From an uncultured Prevotellaceae bacterium (GTDB lineage Bacteria > Bacteroidota > Bacteroidia > Bacteroidales > Bacteroidaceae): 5,394 bases of DNA. The notes beneath the pieces were generated by a model, which did not search any database, was not told the origin of the DNA, and saw only the letters and a list, made by a program, of their open reading frames with translations. Location of the stretch: assembly GCA_902775075.1 (NCBI GenBank), contig CACYKX010000205.1, forward strand, positions 1 through 5,394, written 5' to 3'. Made by a program: the position numbers and the translations under genes. Each line of letters begins with the position of its first letter. Positions within the stretch are counted from its first letter, which is position 1. Shown here one piece after another: positions 1 through 5,394 of the stretch.

Positions 1-74
1 TGCTACATTGCTAATTTCCGAAATCTGCTACATTCATTTTTCCGAAATCTGCTACATTGCTAATTTCTGAAATT
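1..74. repeat. Three contiguous ~25-bp repeats with a palindromic core
   Basis: Three near-identical units lie head to tail at 1-25, 26-49 and 50-74. Each starts TGCTACATT and ends with TTTC-C/T-GAAA. The end of each unit is a small dyad: ATTTC-C-GAAAT at 14-24, a slightly imperfect version centred on 43, and a perfect AATTTC-T-GAAATT at 62-74. Centres are 24 and 25 bp apart. There is no spacer between units. The array runs into the left edge, so its full length is unknown. It abuts the first readable codon of the following gene. It could be an intergenic tandem repeat or a set of repressor-type sites; the sequence cannot decide. Confidence 0.8.
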
Positions 75-1684
75 TGTTGGTGCAAAGATACCGATTACAA
101 CAATTAATTGTTCCTTGTGAGTTTAGTGTAATAGAAACATATTATATAAAGGAGTATGGGCTATGCAAAGTAAGTAGTAATGGTAAGAATGGAATCTATA
201 GTGTCACTGAGAATCGATTGATTGTTCCTTGTATTTACGATAACTTCGTTGGTTTTGGTTTTACTTACGAGAAACCAAAATTCTTCAATGTTATAAGGGA
301 TGGCAAAATGGGGATTTGTGATTATAATGGAGACGAAGTTGTTCCTTGTAAATATACTTATGCCCTTCAAATTACTGGGACAGATTATTTCAAAATTGCA
401 ATTGAAGGTGCATGGCCAAGTGATTTTAACAAGTCAATCAGCGACAATTTTTGGAATTGTCCCCCAGAAAAGGCCTTGTGGGGAATAGCGGACAAAACTG
501 GCAAGGTGGTTGTCCCCTGTGAATACGACTACATACAAGCTATTAGTGGTGATATCGCAATAGTAAGTAAAGGTGGGGGAGTCGAACTTTATAAAGATGG
601 TAAGTTTTATCAGTCAAAAATAATAATAGGTAAAAATGGCTTTTACAATCTCAATAATGGTAAGCACACCGACTGTGTCTATAAAGGTTGGAGAGTAGTA
701 AAAGAAGGTATGGTTCCATGTTTGAACAAAGATGACAAATGGGGCTACTTGGATGCTCAGGAGTTTTCAGTTGTTATTCCATTTGAGTATGATAAGGCTT
801 CTTCTTTTGAGGAAGGAGTGGCACAGGTAGAGAAAGATGGTGTTGCCTCATTCATTACAGATCCTAAAAAAGGAACTTCGTTGCAATTGGCTAATGGCGG
901 AGGAACGGCATCTAAGATTGACAGCAACATCCCACAAAGTGGAGAAAAGCAAGATGATTCGTTTGCCTTTATTATAGCCAACGAGAATTACCTACATCTG
1001 AAAGGTGCCGACTATGCCATTAATGATGGAAAAACTTTCCGGGAATATTGTCTTAAGACTTTCGGTTTACTAGAGAAGAATGTCCGATACTATGAGGATG
1101 CTACCTATGGCAATATAGTAAACGCAGTTCAGAAAATCAAAGACATTGCAGATGTTTACGAAGGAGACGCAAAAATAATCGTCTATTTTTCAGGCCTTGG
1201 CATGACTGATACGGAGACTAAAGAGAGTTATCTGCTGCCTACTGATGCTACTATAGATGCTCTAAATGTCACGGGCTATAAATTGCAGCAATTGATGGAA
1301 GTTCTGAATGGTTTGAAGACGCGCCAAACTATCATCATTATAGATGCTCCATTTGGTGGAACCGACAAAGAAGGAAAAATGCTGGCACAGCATCGTGGGG
1401 TAGCATTGAAGCCAAAGCCTGTAACGCCGCAAAATAATACTGTACTATGTTTGGGAAGTTCTGGGGAGGAGCCTGCTTATGCTTCCAAAGATTGCGGGCA
1501 CGGACTATTTACATATGCATTATTGGAGAAAATACAAGAAAGTAAAGGCAAATGCACCCTAAAGGAAGCGATGGACTATGCAACAAATAACGTTCGAAAA
1601 GCCACTATCAAAGGTAGTGGCAAAGCGCAATCACCTATCTTTGTCACAACTCAATCTACAAACATCGACAATCTAAAGTTTTAA
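74..1684 (+). CDS. WG-repeat caspase-like (C14) protein, catalytically dead, 5' end apparently missing
   Basis: Residues 1 to about 265 are degenerate WG repeats: VPC-type strands lie around residues 13-17, 51-56, 90-94, 147-152 and 233-240, and WG or equivalent turns at 39-40, 79-80, 136-137, 188-189 and 223-224. A linker with the motif NIP (285-287) leads to a C14 caspase-like domain from about 297 to 525, opening FAFIIANENY. Compared with the next gene, which is roughly 40-50% identical by eye in this domain, the catalytic His is Leu375 (YFSGLG) and the catalytic Cys is Pro426 (DAPFGG). The fold landmarks YLLP, RGVA and GHGLFTY remain, so this should be a pseudoprotease. No frameshift or stop interrupts it. 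The start is doubtful: TGA at 68-70 closes the frame, only TTG 74, TTG 77 or GTG 80 are available, the first in-frame ATG is at 308, and there is no signal peptide, unlike its neighbour. The protein begins partway into a WG repeat, so the original 5' end was probably lost. The next gene starts 4 bp after its stop. Confidence 0.85.
   Translation: MLVQRYRLQQLIVPCEFSVIETYYIKEYGLCKVSSNGKNGIYSVTENRLIVPCIYDNFVGFGFTYEKPKFFNVIRDGKMGICDYNGDEVVPCKYTYALQITGTDYFKIAIEGAWPSDFNKSISDNFWNCPPEKALWGIADKTGKVVVPCEYDYIQAISGDIAIVSKGGGVELYKDGKFYQSKIIIGKNGFYNLNNGKHTDCVYKGWRVVKEGMVPCLNKDDKWGYLDAQEFSVVIPFEYDKASSFEEGVAQVEKDGVASFITDPKKGTSLQLANGGGTASKIDSNIPQSGEKQDDSFAFIIANENYLHLKGADYAINDGKTFREYCLKTFGLLEKNVRYYEDATYGNIVNAVQKIKDIADVYEGDAKIIVYFSGLGMTDTETKESYLLPTDATIDALNVTGYKLQQLMEVLNGLKTRQTIIIIDAPFGGTDKEGKMLAQHRGVALKPKPVTPQNNTVLCLGSSGEEPAYASKDCGHGLFTYALLEKIQESKGKCTLKEAMDYATNNVRKATIKGSGKAQSPIFVTTQSTNIDNLKF
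1636..1643 (+). promoter_or_regulatory. Possible Bacteroidetes -7 element ahead of the active caspase gene
   Basis: TATCTTTG fits the Bacteroidetes -7 consensus TAnnTTTG and lies 46 bp before the ATG of the active caspase gene, inside the last codons of the pseudo-caspase. No TTTG -33 element is visible about 20 bp upstream, and an eight-base match can arise by chance; the same octamer also occurs at 5013-5020 inside the LRR gene. It is listed because the upstream gene seems to have lost its own 5' region, so an internal promoter would matter. Confidence 0.2.
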
Positions 1685-1688
1685 GAAT

Positions 1689-3239
1689 ATGAGAAATATT
1701 ATAATGATATTGACCCTTTTACTGTCAACACAATCTATGATGGCTCAAATTGTGGATAGTAAATCAGTAGGAGACCAAAATGGATTTGTTGATTCAAAAG
1801 GCAAATGGGTTGGGAGTAATGATTATTGGTACACAAGTTGGTGGTCTGACTATGATATAGGTGAAGCATTTAAAGATGGAAAAACCTATGCTATTGATAA
1901 GAAAGGAAAAATAGTTTATGGAGCGGAATATGAGGAAGTTAGTATAAGCATAGGAACGATTTTGTTAAAAAATAAAGGGAAATGGGGAGCTGGAGACATT
2001 AAAGGACATATTTATGCTCCAATCAAATATGATTATGTATCTGCTAGTTCTTACAAGAGATCTAATTCAGGTAAAGAAATTTTTGAATTGTTGGTGTCAA
2101 ATGGAGGCCACTATAATGGGCGAAATTATCTTGATGGTAAGTCATGGGGTGTTTATATAAACCAAACTCTCTGTGTGCCATGTGAGTACGACACATTAAA
2201 AGAAGCCGGTGATGGAATCTATGCTGTTCGTAAAAATGGCAAATGGGGCTACTGTGCCAATGGTAAAGAAATAGTTCCACCTCAATATGACGCTGTAACA
2301 GGATTTGTCAACGATGTGGCAACTGTTAGGAAGGATGGAGAGGTCAAACTAATAAAAAATCTACTGAAGGATGAAAGTAACGTTCTAATAGCAGAAAGCA
2401 GTAACCCTTCTAACAAGAAGAAAGTTAGTGGCCCAGCTGTTTCTCGTTACCCTGCACCTAATTCAGATGTTGACAAGAACATACCGACTGGCAATCAGAA
2501 GAACGAGAACACATTTGCGTTTATCATTGCCAATGAGAACTACCCCGATGCGCCAGTGCCTTACTCGCTAAACGATGGGCGTATCTTCAAGGAGTACTGC
2601 CAAAAGACACTTGGGTTGCCGGAAAAGAATATAAATCTCTATGAAGATGCCACATTCGGCACTATCATCGGGGCTGTGGAGAAGATGAAGAGTATTGCCG
2701 ACGCATACGATGGCGATGCATCTGTCATCTTCTATTATGCGGGGCATGGATTCCCTGATGAGAAGAACAGTACGGCTTATCTGCTGCCTATAGATGGCAA
2801 TGCGTCCGACATCACAACTACTGGTTATAGCCTTGCAAAACTTTATGGCGAGATTTCCAAACTGAAGTTGAAAAAGACGTTGGTATTGCTTGACGCTTGC
2901 TTCAGTGGCGCAAAGCGTGAGGACAAGATGCTTGCATCATCACGTGGTGTTGCCATAAAGGTCAAGGACGAAGCGCCACAAGGCAACATGGTCGTATTCT
3001 CAGCCGCCGAAGGTGATGAGACCGCCCATCAGTTGGAGGAGAAAGGTCACGGATTGTTCACCTACTATCTGTTGAAAGAGTTGCAGCAGACCGACGGCAA
3101 CGTCAGCCTTGGTGACATGACCGATTTTGTTACCAAGCAAGTAAAACGCCAGTCGGTGGTCATCAACAACAAGAAGCAGACACCTACCGTCATTCCTTCA
3201 TCAACTCTTGCCGAGTCGTGGCGGTCTATAAAACTATAA
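1689..3239 (+). CDS. Secreted WG-repeat caspase-like cysteine peptidase (family C14), catalytic dyad intact
   Basis: A 516-residue exported protease. Residues 1-19 are a signal peptide (basic start, hydrophobic ILTLLLS, likely cut at A19|Q20), so it should act in the periplasm or beyond. Residues about 28-225 are WG repeats, clearest at W99-G100, W153-G154 and W186-G187, with P-x-x-YD strands at 111-115, 164-168 and 197-201; such repeats are usually taken as binding or sensing modules. A Ser/Asn/Pro-rich linker (about 235-270, with NIP at 264-266) precedes the caspase domain (about 275-500). The dyad is His353 in YYAGHGF and Cys404 in LLDACFSG. Asp402, two residues before the Cys, is the position that in metacaspases favours basic P1 residues, so Arg/Lys specificity is possible but inferred. 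It follows the pseudo-caspase by 4 bp and precedes the DUF4384 gene by 4 bp, implying co-transcription. The WG half is AT-rich (about 33% G+C in lines counted by hand) and the protease half is near 50%. Natural substrate unknown. Confidence 0.93.
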   Translation: MRNIIMILTLLLSTQSMMAQIVDSKSVGDQNGFVDSKGKWVGSNDYWYTSWWSDYDIGEAFKDGKTYAIDKKGKIVYGAEYEEVSISIGTILLKNKGKWGAGDIKGHIYAPIKYDYVSASSYKRSNSGKEIFELLVSNGGHYNGRNYLDGKSWGVYINQTLCVPCEYDTLKEAGDGIYAVRKNGKWGYCANGKEIVPPQYDAVTGFVNDVATVRKDGEVKLIKNLLKDESNVLIAESSNPSNKKKVSGPAVSRYPAPNSDVDKNIPTGNQKNENTFAFIIANENYPDAPVPYSLNDGRIFKEYCQKTLGLPEKNINLYEDATFGTIIGAVEKMKSIADAYDGDASVIFYYAGHGFPDEKNSTAYLLPIDGNASDITTTGYSLAKLYGEISKLKLKKTLVLLDACFSGAKREDKMLASSRGVAIKVKDEAPQGNMVVFSAAEGDETAHQLEEKGHGLFTYYLLKELQQTDGNVSLGDMTDFVTKQVKRQSVVINNKKQTPTVIPSSTLAESWRSIKL

Positions 3240-3243
3240 CTGT

Positions 3244-4083
3244 ATGCGAAAGATTGTTTCTATCTTATTTGTCCTTTTGCTTGCGTTACAGATGAATGCG
3301 CAAAGTATCAAGAAGGTGCATGGGGAATATATTTACCATGCGCCTGAGAATGTGACGCCCGAGCAGGCGAAGCAGACTGCATTGCAACGGGCAAAGGTGC
3401 AGGCTCTTGCCGACGAGTTCGGAACAGTCGTGACGCAGAACAATGCCACACGGGTAGAAAACAACAACGGACAGTCGGACATTGGCATGATTTCCCTTGG
3501 TGGCAGCGAGGTGAAGGGTGAATGGATAGAGACTATCGGCGAACCGCAATTCGAGCTGATAGGCTATGAAAATGGAACGATGGTATGGAAATGCACGGTG
3601 ACCGGCAAGGCTCGCGAGATTGTCAGCGACAAACCAATCTTCGATGCCCATCTTTTGCGCAACGGCACTGAGGGGAAGTTCAAGAGTGATGAGTTCCGCA
3701 GTGGCGATGACCTTTTCTTGCAGTTCCGATCACCTGTTGACGGTTATCTCAATGTTTATCTTGACGACGGACAAGGGCATGTCGCGGCAATGCTGCCATA
3801 CCGTAGTCAAGGCTTTGGGGCCACTGAGATTAAAGGCAACAAGGACTACACTTTCTTTTCTGCCAAGGATGGCGGCCGCGAGGTCGACGAGTACACTATG
3901 ACTTGCAATGGCGCTATGGAACTGAACCAGGTAATCCTTGTATTCTCCGAAAATCCTTTTACAAAGATTACCTCAACCGAAGGCTATACAGACACCAAAA
4001 GTTTTCTCTCATGGCTTGCCAAGTTGAAAGCCCATGACAAGAAGGCTTGCAGCCAAACGATAGCAATACAAGTGAAACCTTAA
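3244..4083 (+). CDS. Secreted DUF4384-domain protein, partner of the caspase gene
   Basis: A 279-residue exported protein. Residues 1-19 form a signal peptide (hydrophobic core VSILFVLLLAL, cleavage at A19|Q20). Residues about 35-130 resemble the N-terminal region of bacterial envelope proteins with an LPP20-like pattern: a helix rich in Ala/Gln/Lys (QAKQTALQRAKVQALADEFG, 41-60) followed by beta strands ending in GKAREI. Residues about 134-240 match what I know of DUF4384, with RSGDDLFLQFRSPVDGYLNVY at 152-172, LPY at 184-186 and a strand with QVILVFS near 229-235. DUF4384 is a beta-rich domain of unknown biochemical role that often occurs beside or fused to peptidases and kinases. There are no catalytic motifs. 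The start ATG is 4 bp after the caspase stop. Its G+C content matches the caspase domain upstream and not the AT-rich genes downstream, so the two were probably inherited together. A binding or substrate-presentation role for the caspase is inference. Confidence 0.88.
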   Translation: MRKIVSILFVLLLALQMNAQSIKKVHGEYIYHAPENVTPEQAKQTALQRAKVQALADEFGTVVTQNNATRVENNNGQSDIGMISLGGSEVKGEWIETIGEPQFELIGYENGTMVWKCTVTGKAREIVSDKPIFDAHLLRNGTEGKFKSDEFRSGDDLFLQFRSPVDGYLNVYLDDGQGHVAAMLPYRSQGFGATEIKGNKDYTFFSAKDGGREVDEYTMTCNGAMELNQVILVFSENPFTKITSTEGYTDTKSFLSWLAKLKAHDKKACSQTIAIQVKP

Positions 4084-4099
4084 AGACGGACATGGTATT

Positions 4100-4300
4100 A
4101 TGAAGAAAAAGAAATGTTCAAAAAGGCAAGGCGCATCTGGAAAATCAGTCAAATCCAAGCGGAAGGAATCTCTATATAATGGATATGTGCCCCCAGTTAG
4201 GATAATGGACAAGCGCAAGATTAATGGCACTCTGACCTTACAAGACATCAAGAAAACTAGAACTTCAAAGACAAACACTCATGAGCGAAAAAACGAATGA
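4100..4300 (+). CDS. Small, strongly basic hypothetical protein
   Basis: A 66-residue frame with an ATG 16 bp after the DUF4384 stop; its last 20 bases overlap the start of the membrane-protein gene. It contains 15 Lys and 6 Arg against 5 acidic residues, starts MKKKKCSKRQ, and has a less basic middle (SLYNGYVPP, about 24-32, and INGTLTLQDI, 41-50). There is no signal peptide, transmembrane segment or recognisable domain. The gap it fills, the plus orientation and the short overlap fit a real, translationally coupled gene, but a basic frame of this length can also arise by chance in A-rich DNA. A nucleic-acid or membrane-surface binding role would be guesswork. I do not recognise it. Confidence 0.5.
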   Translation: MKKKKCSKRQGASGKSVKSKRKESLYNGYVPPVRIMDKRKINGTLTLQDIKKTRTSKTNTHERKNE

Positions 4301-4715
4301 CACTCAGGAACTTCGTAAGCAACTGGACGGTGATATAACTTACCATTCATCCGCTTGCAATGAACATGCAAGGTATGGCGTATATGCAATAATGGCTACG
4401 GCGTTGGCATTTCTAATAGGTGAGAAAGGAAAAAGTGGCGCATTTGAATATGATGCTGTTATATTAGGAGTTATATTGCTTTTGGGATTTGTCTATCTTT
4501 TTATGGAGAGTGCACGCTATTATATGACGGCTCAAAAGGCCAGATCATGCAGGAAAGAATTGGGCACGATTAGCAATAGTGCCATCATTGAGCAAATGCA
4601 GAAACATTCTGACTGGACTTATAAAGTTTGGACAGTTCAACTAATTCTTTGTATGATTCTTTCATTGCTAATGGGCGGCTACCTCTTTTACGTGTATATA
4701 CTGAAATTAATATAA
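4281..4715 (+). CDS. Three-helix inner-membrane protein of unknown family
   Basis: A 144-residue protein with a soluble, probably cytoplasmic N-terminus (about 1-30). Hydrophobic segments follow at about 33-47 (YGVYAIMATALAFLIG), 59-76 (AVILGVILLLGFVYLFM) and 117-142 (WTVQLILCMILSLLMGGYLF and on). A polar, basic stretch (79-115, with RSCRKELG and a predicted helical IIEQMQKHSDW) lies between the second and third. No catalytic motif is visible and I do not recognise the family. The layout, with two close helices and a long charged segment, loosely recalls small membrane effectors such as SLATT-type proteins, but no diagnostic residues support that. Its start overlaps the small basic gene by 20 bp and the LRR gene begins 11 bp after its stop, so it belongs to the same transcript. 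Composition is AT-rich (17 G/C in 4441-4500). Confidence 0.8.
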   Translation: MSEKTNDTQELRKQLDGDITYHSSACNEHARYGVYAIMATALAFLIGEKGKSGAFEYDAVILGVILLLGFVYLFMESARYYMTAQKARSCRKELGTISNSAIIEQMQKHSDWTYKVWTVQLILCMILSLLMGGYLFYVYILKLI

Positions 4716-4726
4716 GACAAAATAAT

Positions 4727-5317
4727 ATGAAAGCAAGGCTATTGATATTGGTAATTATGTTTATGGGGATAATAACCTCATCTCATGCGCAAACGGTTAA
4801 AGGGAAATACCTTGATTGCAAATATATATTAGATGAAAATGGACTGCTAACAATTACAGGCAAAGGTAATTTTGACTTACCTGTAAAGATATTTAGCAAA
4901 GTTAGTGACAAGGGCAAAGCAATGCGGAAAAAGATAAAGAGTGTTATAATAGAAGAAGGGGTAACAGTTATTGGTTTTGGAGCCTTTGAAGATTGTTATA
5001 ACTTGGAAACGGTATCTTTGCCAAAAACTTTAAGTATAATTAATAGTAATGCTTTTGACCACTGTATTAGATTAGAATCAGTTAATCTGCCGGAGTCTTT
5101 AACTATAATAGGGGATAATGCTTTTGGAGGTTGCAGCAGATTAACATTTATTACAATACCCAATTCCGTAAAAGAAATAGGCAATTATATTTTTACTGGA
5201 TGCAGAGGACTCGTTTCTGTTACACTCCCCCTAAATACCATTAGTATAAAACAAGGTGAATTCGCTGACTGCATAAGTCTAAAATACATTCATATCGTAA
5301 CTACTCAGTCTTTTTGA
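4727..5317 (+). CDS. Secreted BspA-like leucine-rich repeat (LRR_5) protein
   Basis: A 196-residue exported protein. I chose ATG 4727 over the longer frame from 4628 because it gives a clean signal peptide (residues 1-21, hydrophobic LLILVIMFMGII, cut at SHA|Q22) and avoids overlapping the membrane gene. Residues 25-55 form the usual N-terminal beta region of BspA-like proteins (ILDENGLLTITGKGNF). Five LRR_5 units of exactly 23 residues follow at 70-92, 93-115, 116-138, 139-161 and 162-184, each of the form L-x-x-V/I-x-L/I-P-x-x-(L/V)-x-x-I-x-x-x-(A)F-x-x-C. A sixth starts at 185 (LKYIHI) and stops after 12 residues. Such proteins bind protein partners or host surfaces; no anchor, C-terminal secretion domain or enzyme domain is present. 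It is short for the family and lacks a capping domain. It is the last gene of the operon, 11 bp after the membrane gene. Confidence 0.88.
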   Translation: MKARLLILVIMFMGIITSSHAQTVKGKYLDCKYILDENGLLTITGKGNFDLPVKIFSKVSDKGKAMRKKIKSVIIEEGVTVIGFGAFEDCYNLETVSLPKTLSIINSNAFDHCIRLESVNLPESLTIIGDNAFGGCSRLTFITIPNSVKEIGNYIFTGCRGLVSVTLPLNTISIKQGEFADCISLKYIHIVTTQSF

Positions 5318-5329
5318 CATGATGGTTCG

Positions 5330-5352
5330 GAACGACTAAATATTAGTCGTTC
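5330..5352. terminator. Inverted repeat, possible bidirectional terminator
   Basis: GAACGACTAA (5330-5339) pairs perfectly with TTAGTCGTTC (5343-5352) around a 3-base loop, with a further G-T pair possible at 5329/5353. It begins 12 bp after the LRR stop. There is no T-run on the plus-strand side, so a classical intrinsic terminator is not proven. Its position between the operon and a possible converging reading frame fits a shared transcription end. Confidence 0.5.
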
Positions 5353-5394
5353 TCTGATAAGAGTCTTCCGATAAAGTCATCCTTGGGAGCCATG
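5343..5394 (-). CDS. Possible 3' end of a converging gene (partial)
   Basis: On the minus strand a frame open to the window edge reads MAPKDDFIGRLLSEND followed by TAA at 5345-5343. Only 16 codons and one base are visible, so the frame being open is weak evidence and the ATG at 5393-5391 may be internal. The peptide has an ordinary, protein-like amphipathic C-terminus, and its stop lies within the inverted repeat, as expected for two genes ending towards each other. No family can be assigned. Confidence 0.35.
   Translation of the reverse strand, partial: MAPKDDFIGRLLSEND

Noticed and set aside
1..74. CRISPR-like array at the left edge
   Set aside because: The units are directly contiguous with no unique spacers and the copies differ from each other; this is a tandem repeat.
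1436..1510. Possible replacement catalytic residues in the pseudo-caspase (Cys459, Cys474, His476)
   Set aside because: They lie well after the catalytic strand-loop positions. His476 is in the GHGLFTY motif that the active paralogue also has, so it does not substitute for the dyad.
3286..3651. 121-codon minus-strand frame inside the DUF4384 gene
   Set aside because: It lies wholly within a well-supported gene on the other strand, has no recognisable domain, and its composition is that of a reverse-complement shadow.
3620..3901. 93-codon plus-strand frame inside the DUF4384 gene
   Set aside because: An out-of-frame shadow rich in Ser/Thr/Met, with the DUF4384 landmarks read clearly in the other frame.
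4009..4278. 89-codon minus-strand frame over the end of the DUF4384 gene and the small basic gene
   Set aside because: It is antisense to the operon and overlaps the C-terminus of a solid gene. Its hydrophobic runs (FFFFII) are the complement of the Lys-rich stretch.
4628..4726. Upstream extension of the LRR gene from ATG 4628
   Set aside because: It would overlap the membrane-protein gene by 88 bp and bury the clear signal peptide that starts at ATG 4727.
5013..5020. TATCTTTG match to a Bacteroidetes -7 element inside the LRR gene
   Set aside because: No -33 TTTG at proper spacing (the nearest is 24 bp upstream), and no gene start follows it.

Overview
The window looks like a Bacteroidales genome (Bacteroides/Prevotella-like). 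The evidence is three predicted secretory signal peptides that all end in Ala|Gln, WG-repeat and BspA-type LRR_5 proteins, a C14 caspase-like peptidase next to a DUF4384 protein, and start codons without Shine-Dalgarno sequences. This is inferred from memory of these families; no search was run.

Layout: positions 1-74 hold three contiguous ~25-bp repeats, each with a small palindrome. A run of six plus-strand genes follows, spaced so tightly that they look like one operon: a WG-repeat pseudo-caspase (74-1684), a secreted WG-repeat caspase with an intact His/Cys dyad (1689-3239), a secreted DUF4384 protein (3244-4083), a small very basic protein (4100-4300), a three-helix membrane protein (4281-4715) and a secreted LRR_5 protein (4727-5317). 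The gaps are 4, 4, 16, -20 and 11 bp. An inverted repeat at 5330-5352 closes the unit. What may be the last 16 codons of a converging minus-strand gene run into the right edge.

The most notable content is the tandem pair of caspase homologues. The two proteins share the WG-repeat/linker/caspase layout. The downstream copy keeps AGHG and DACFSG, while the upstream copy reads SGLG and DAPFGG at the same places, so both catalytic residues are gone from an otherwise conserved, uninterrupted 536-codon frame. The upstream copy also lacks a signal peptide and any suitable ATG, because its 5' end abuts the repeat array. It may therefore be a truncated relic, or a pseudoenzyme partner of the active protease.

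If the signal peptides work as predicted, the active caspase, the DUF4384 protein and the LRR protein act in the periplasm or at the outer surface, and the three-helix protein sits in the inner membrane. A reasonable but unproven reading is an envelope module: WG repeats sense or bind, the caspase cuts, and DUF4384/LRR proteins are partners. Base composition changes sharply inside the active caspase gene. Its WG half is about one-third G+C, whereas its protease half and the DUF4384 gene are near one-half, and the downstream genes are AT-rich again, which suggests a mosaic locus.
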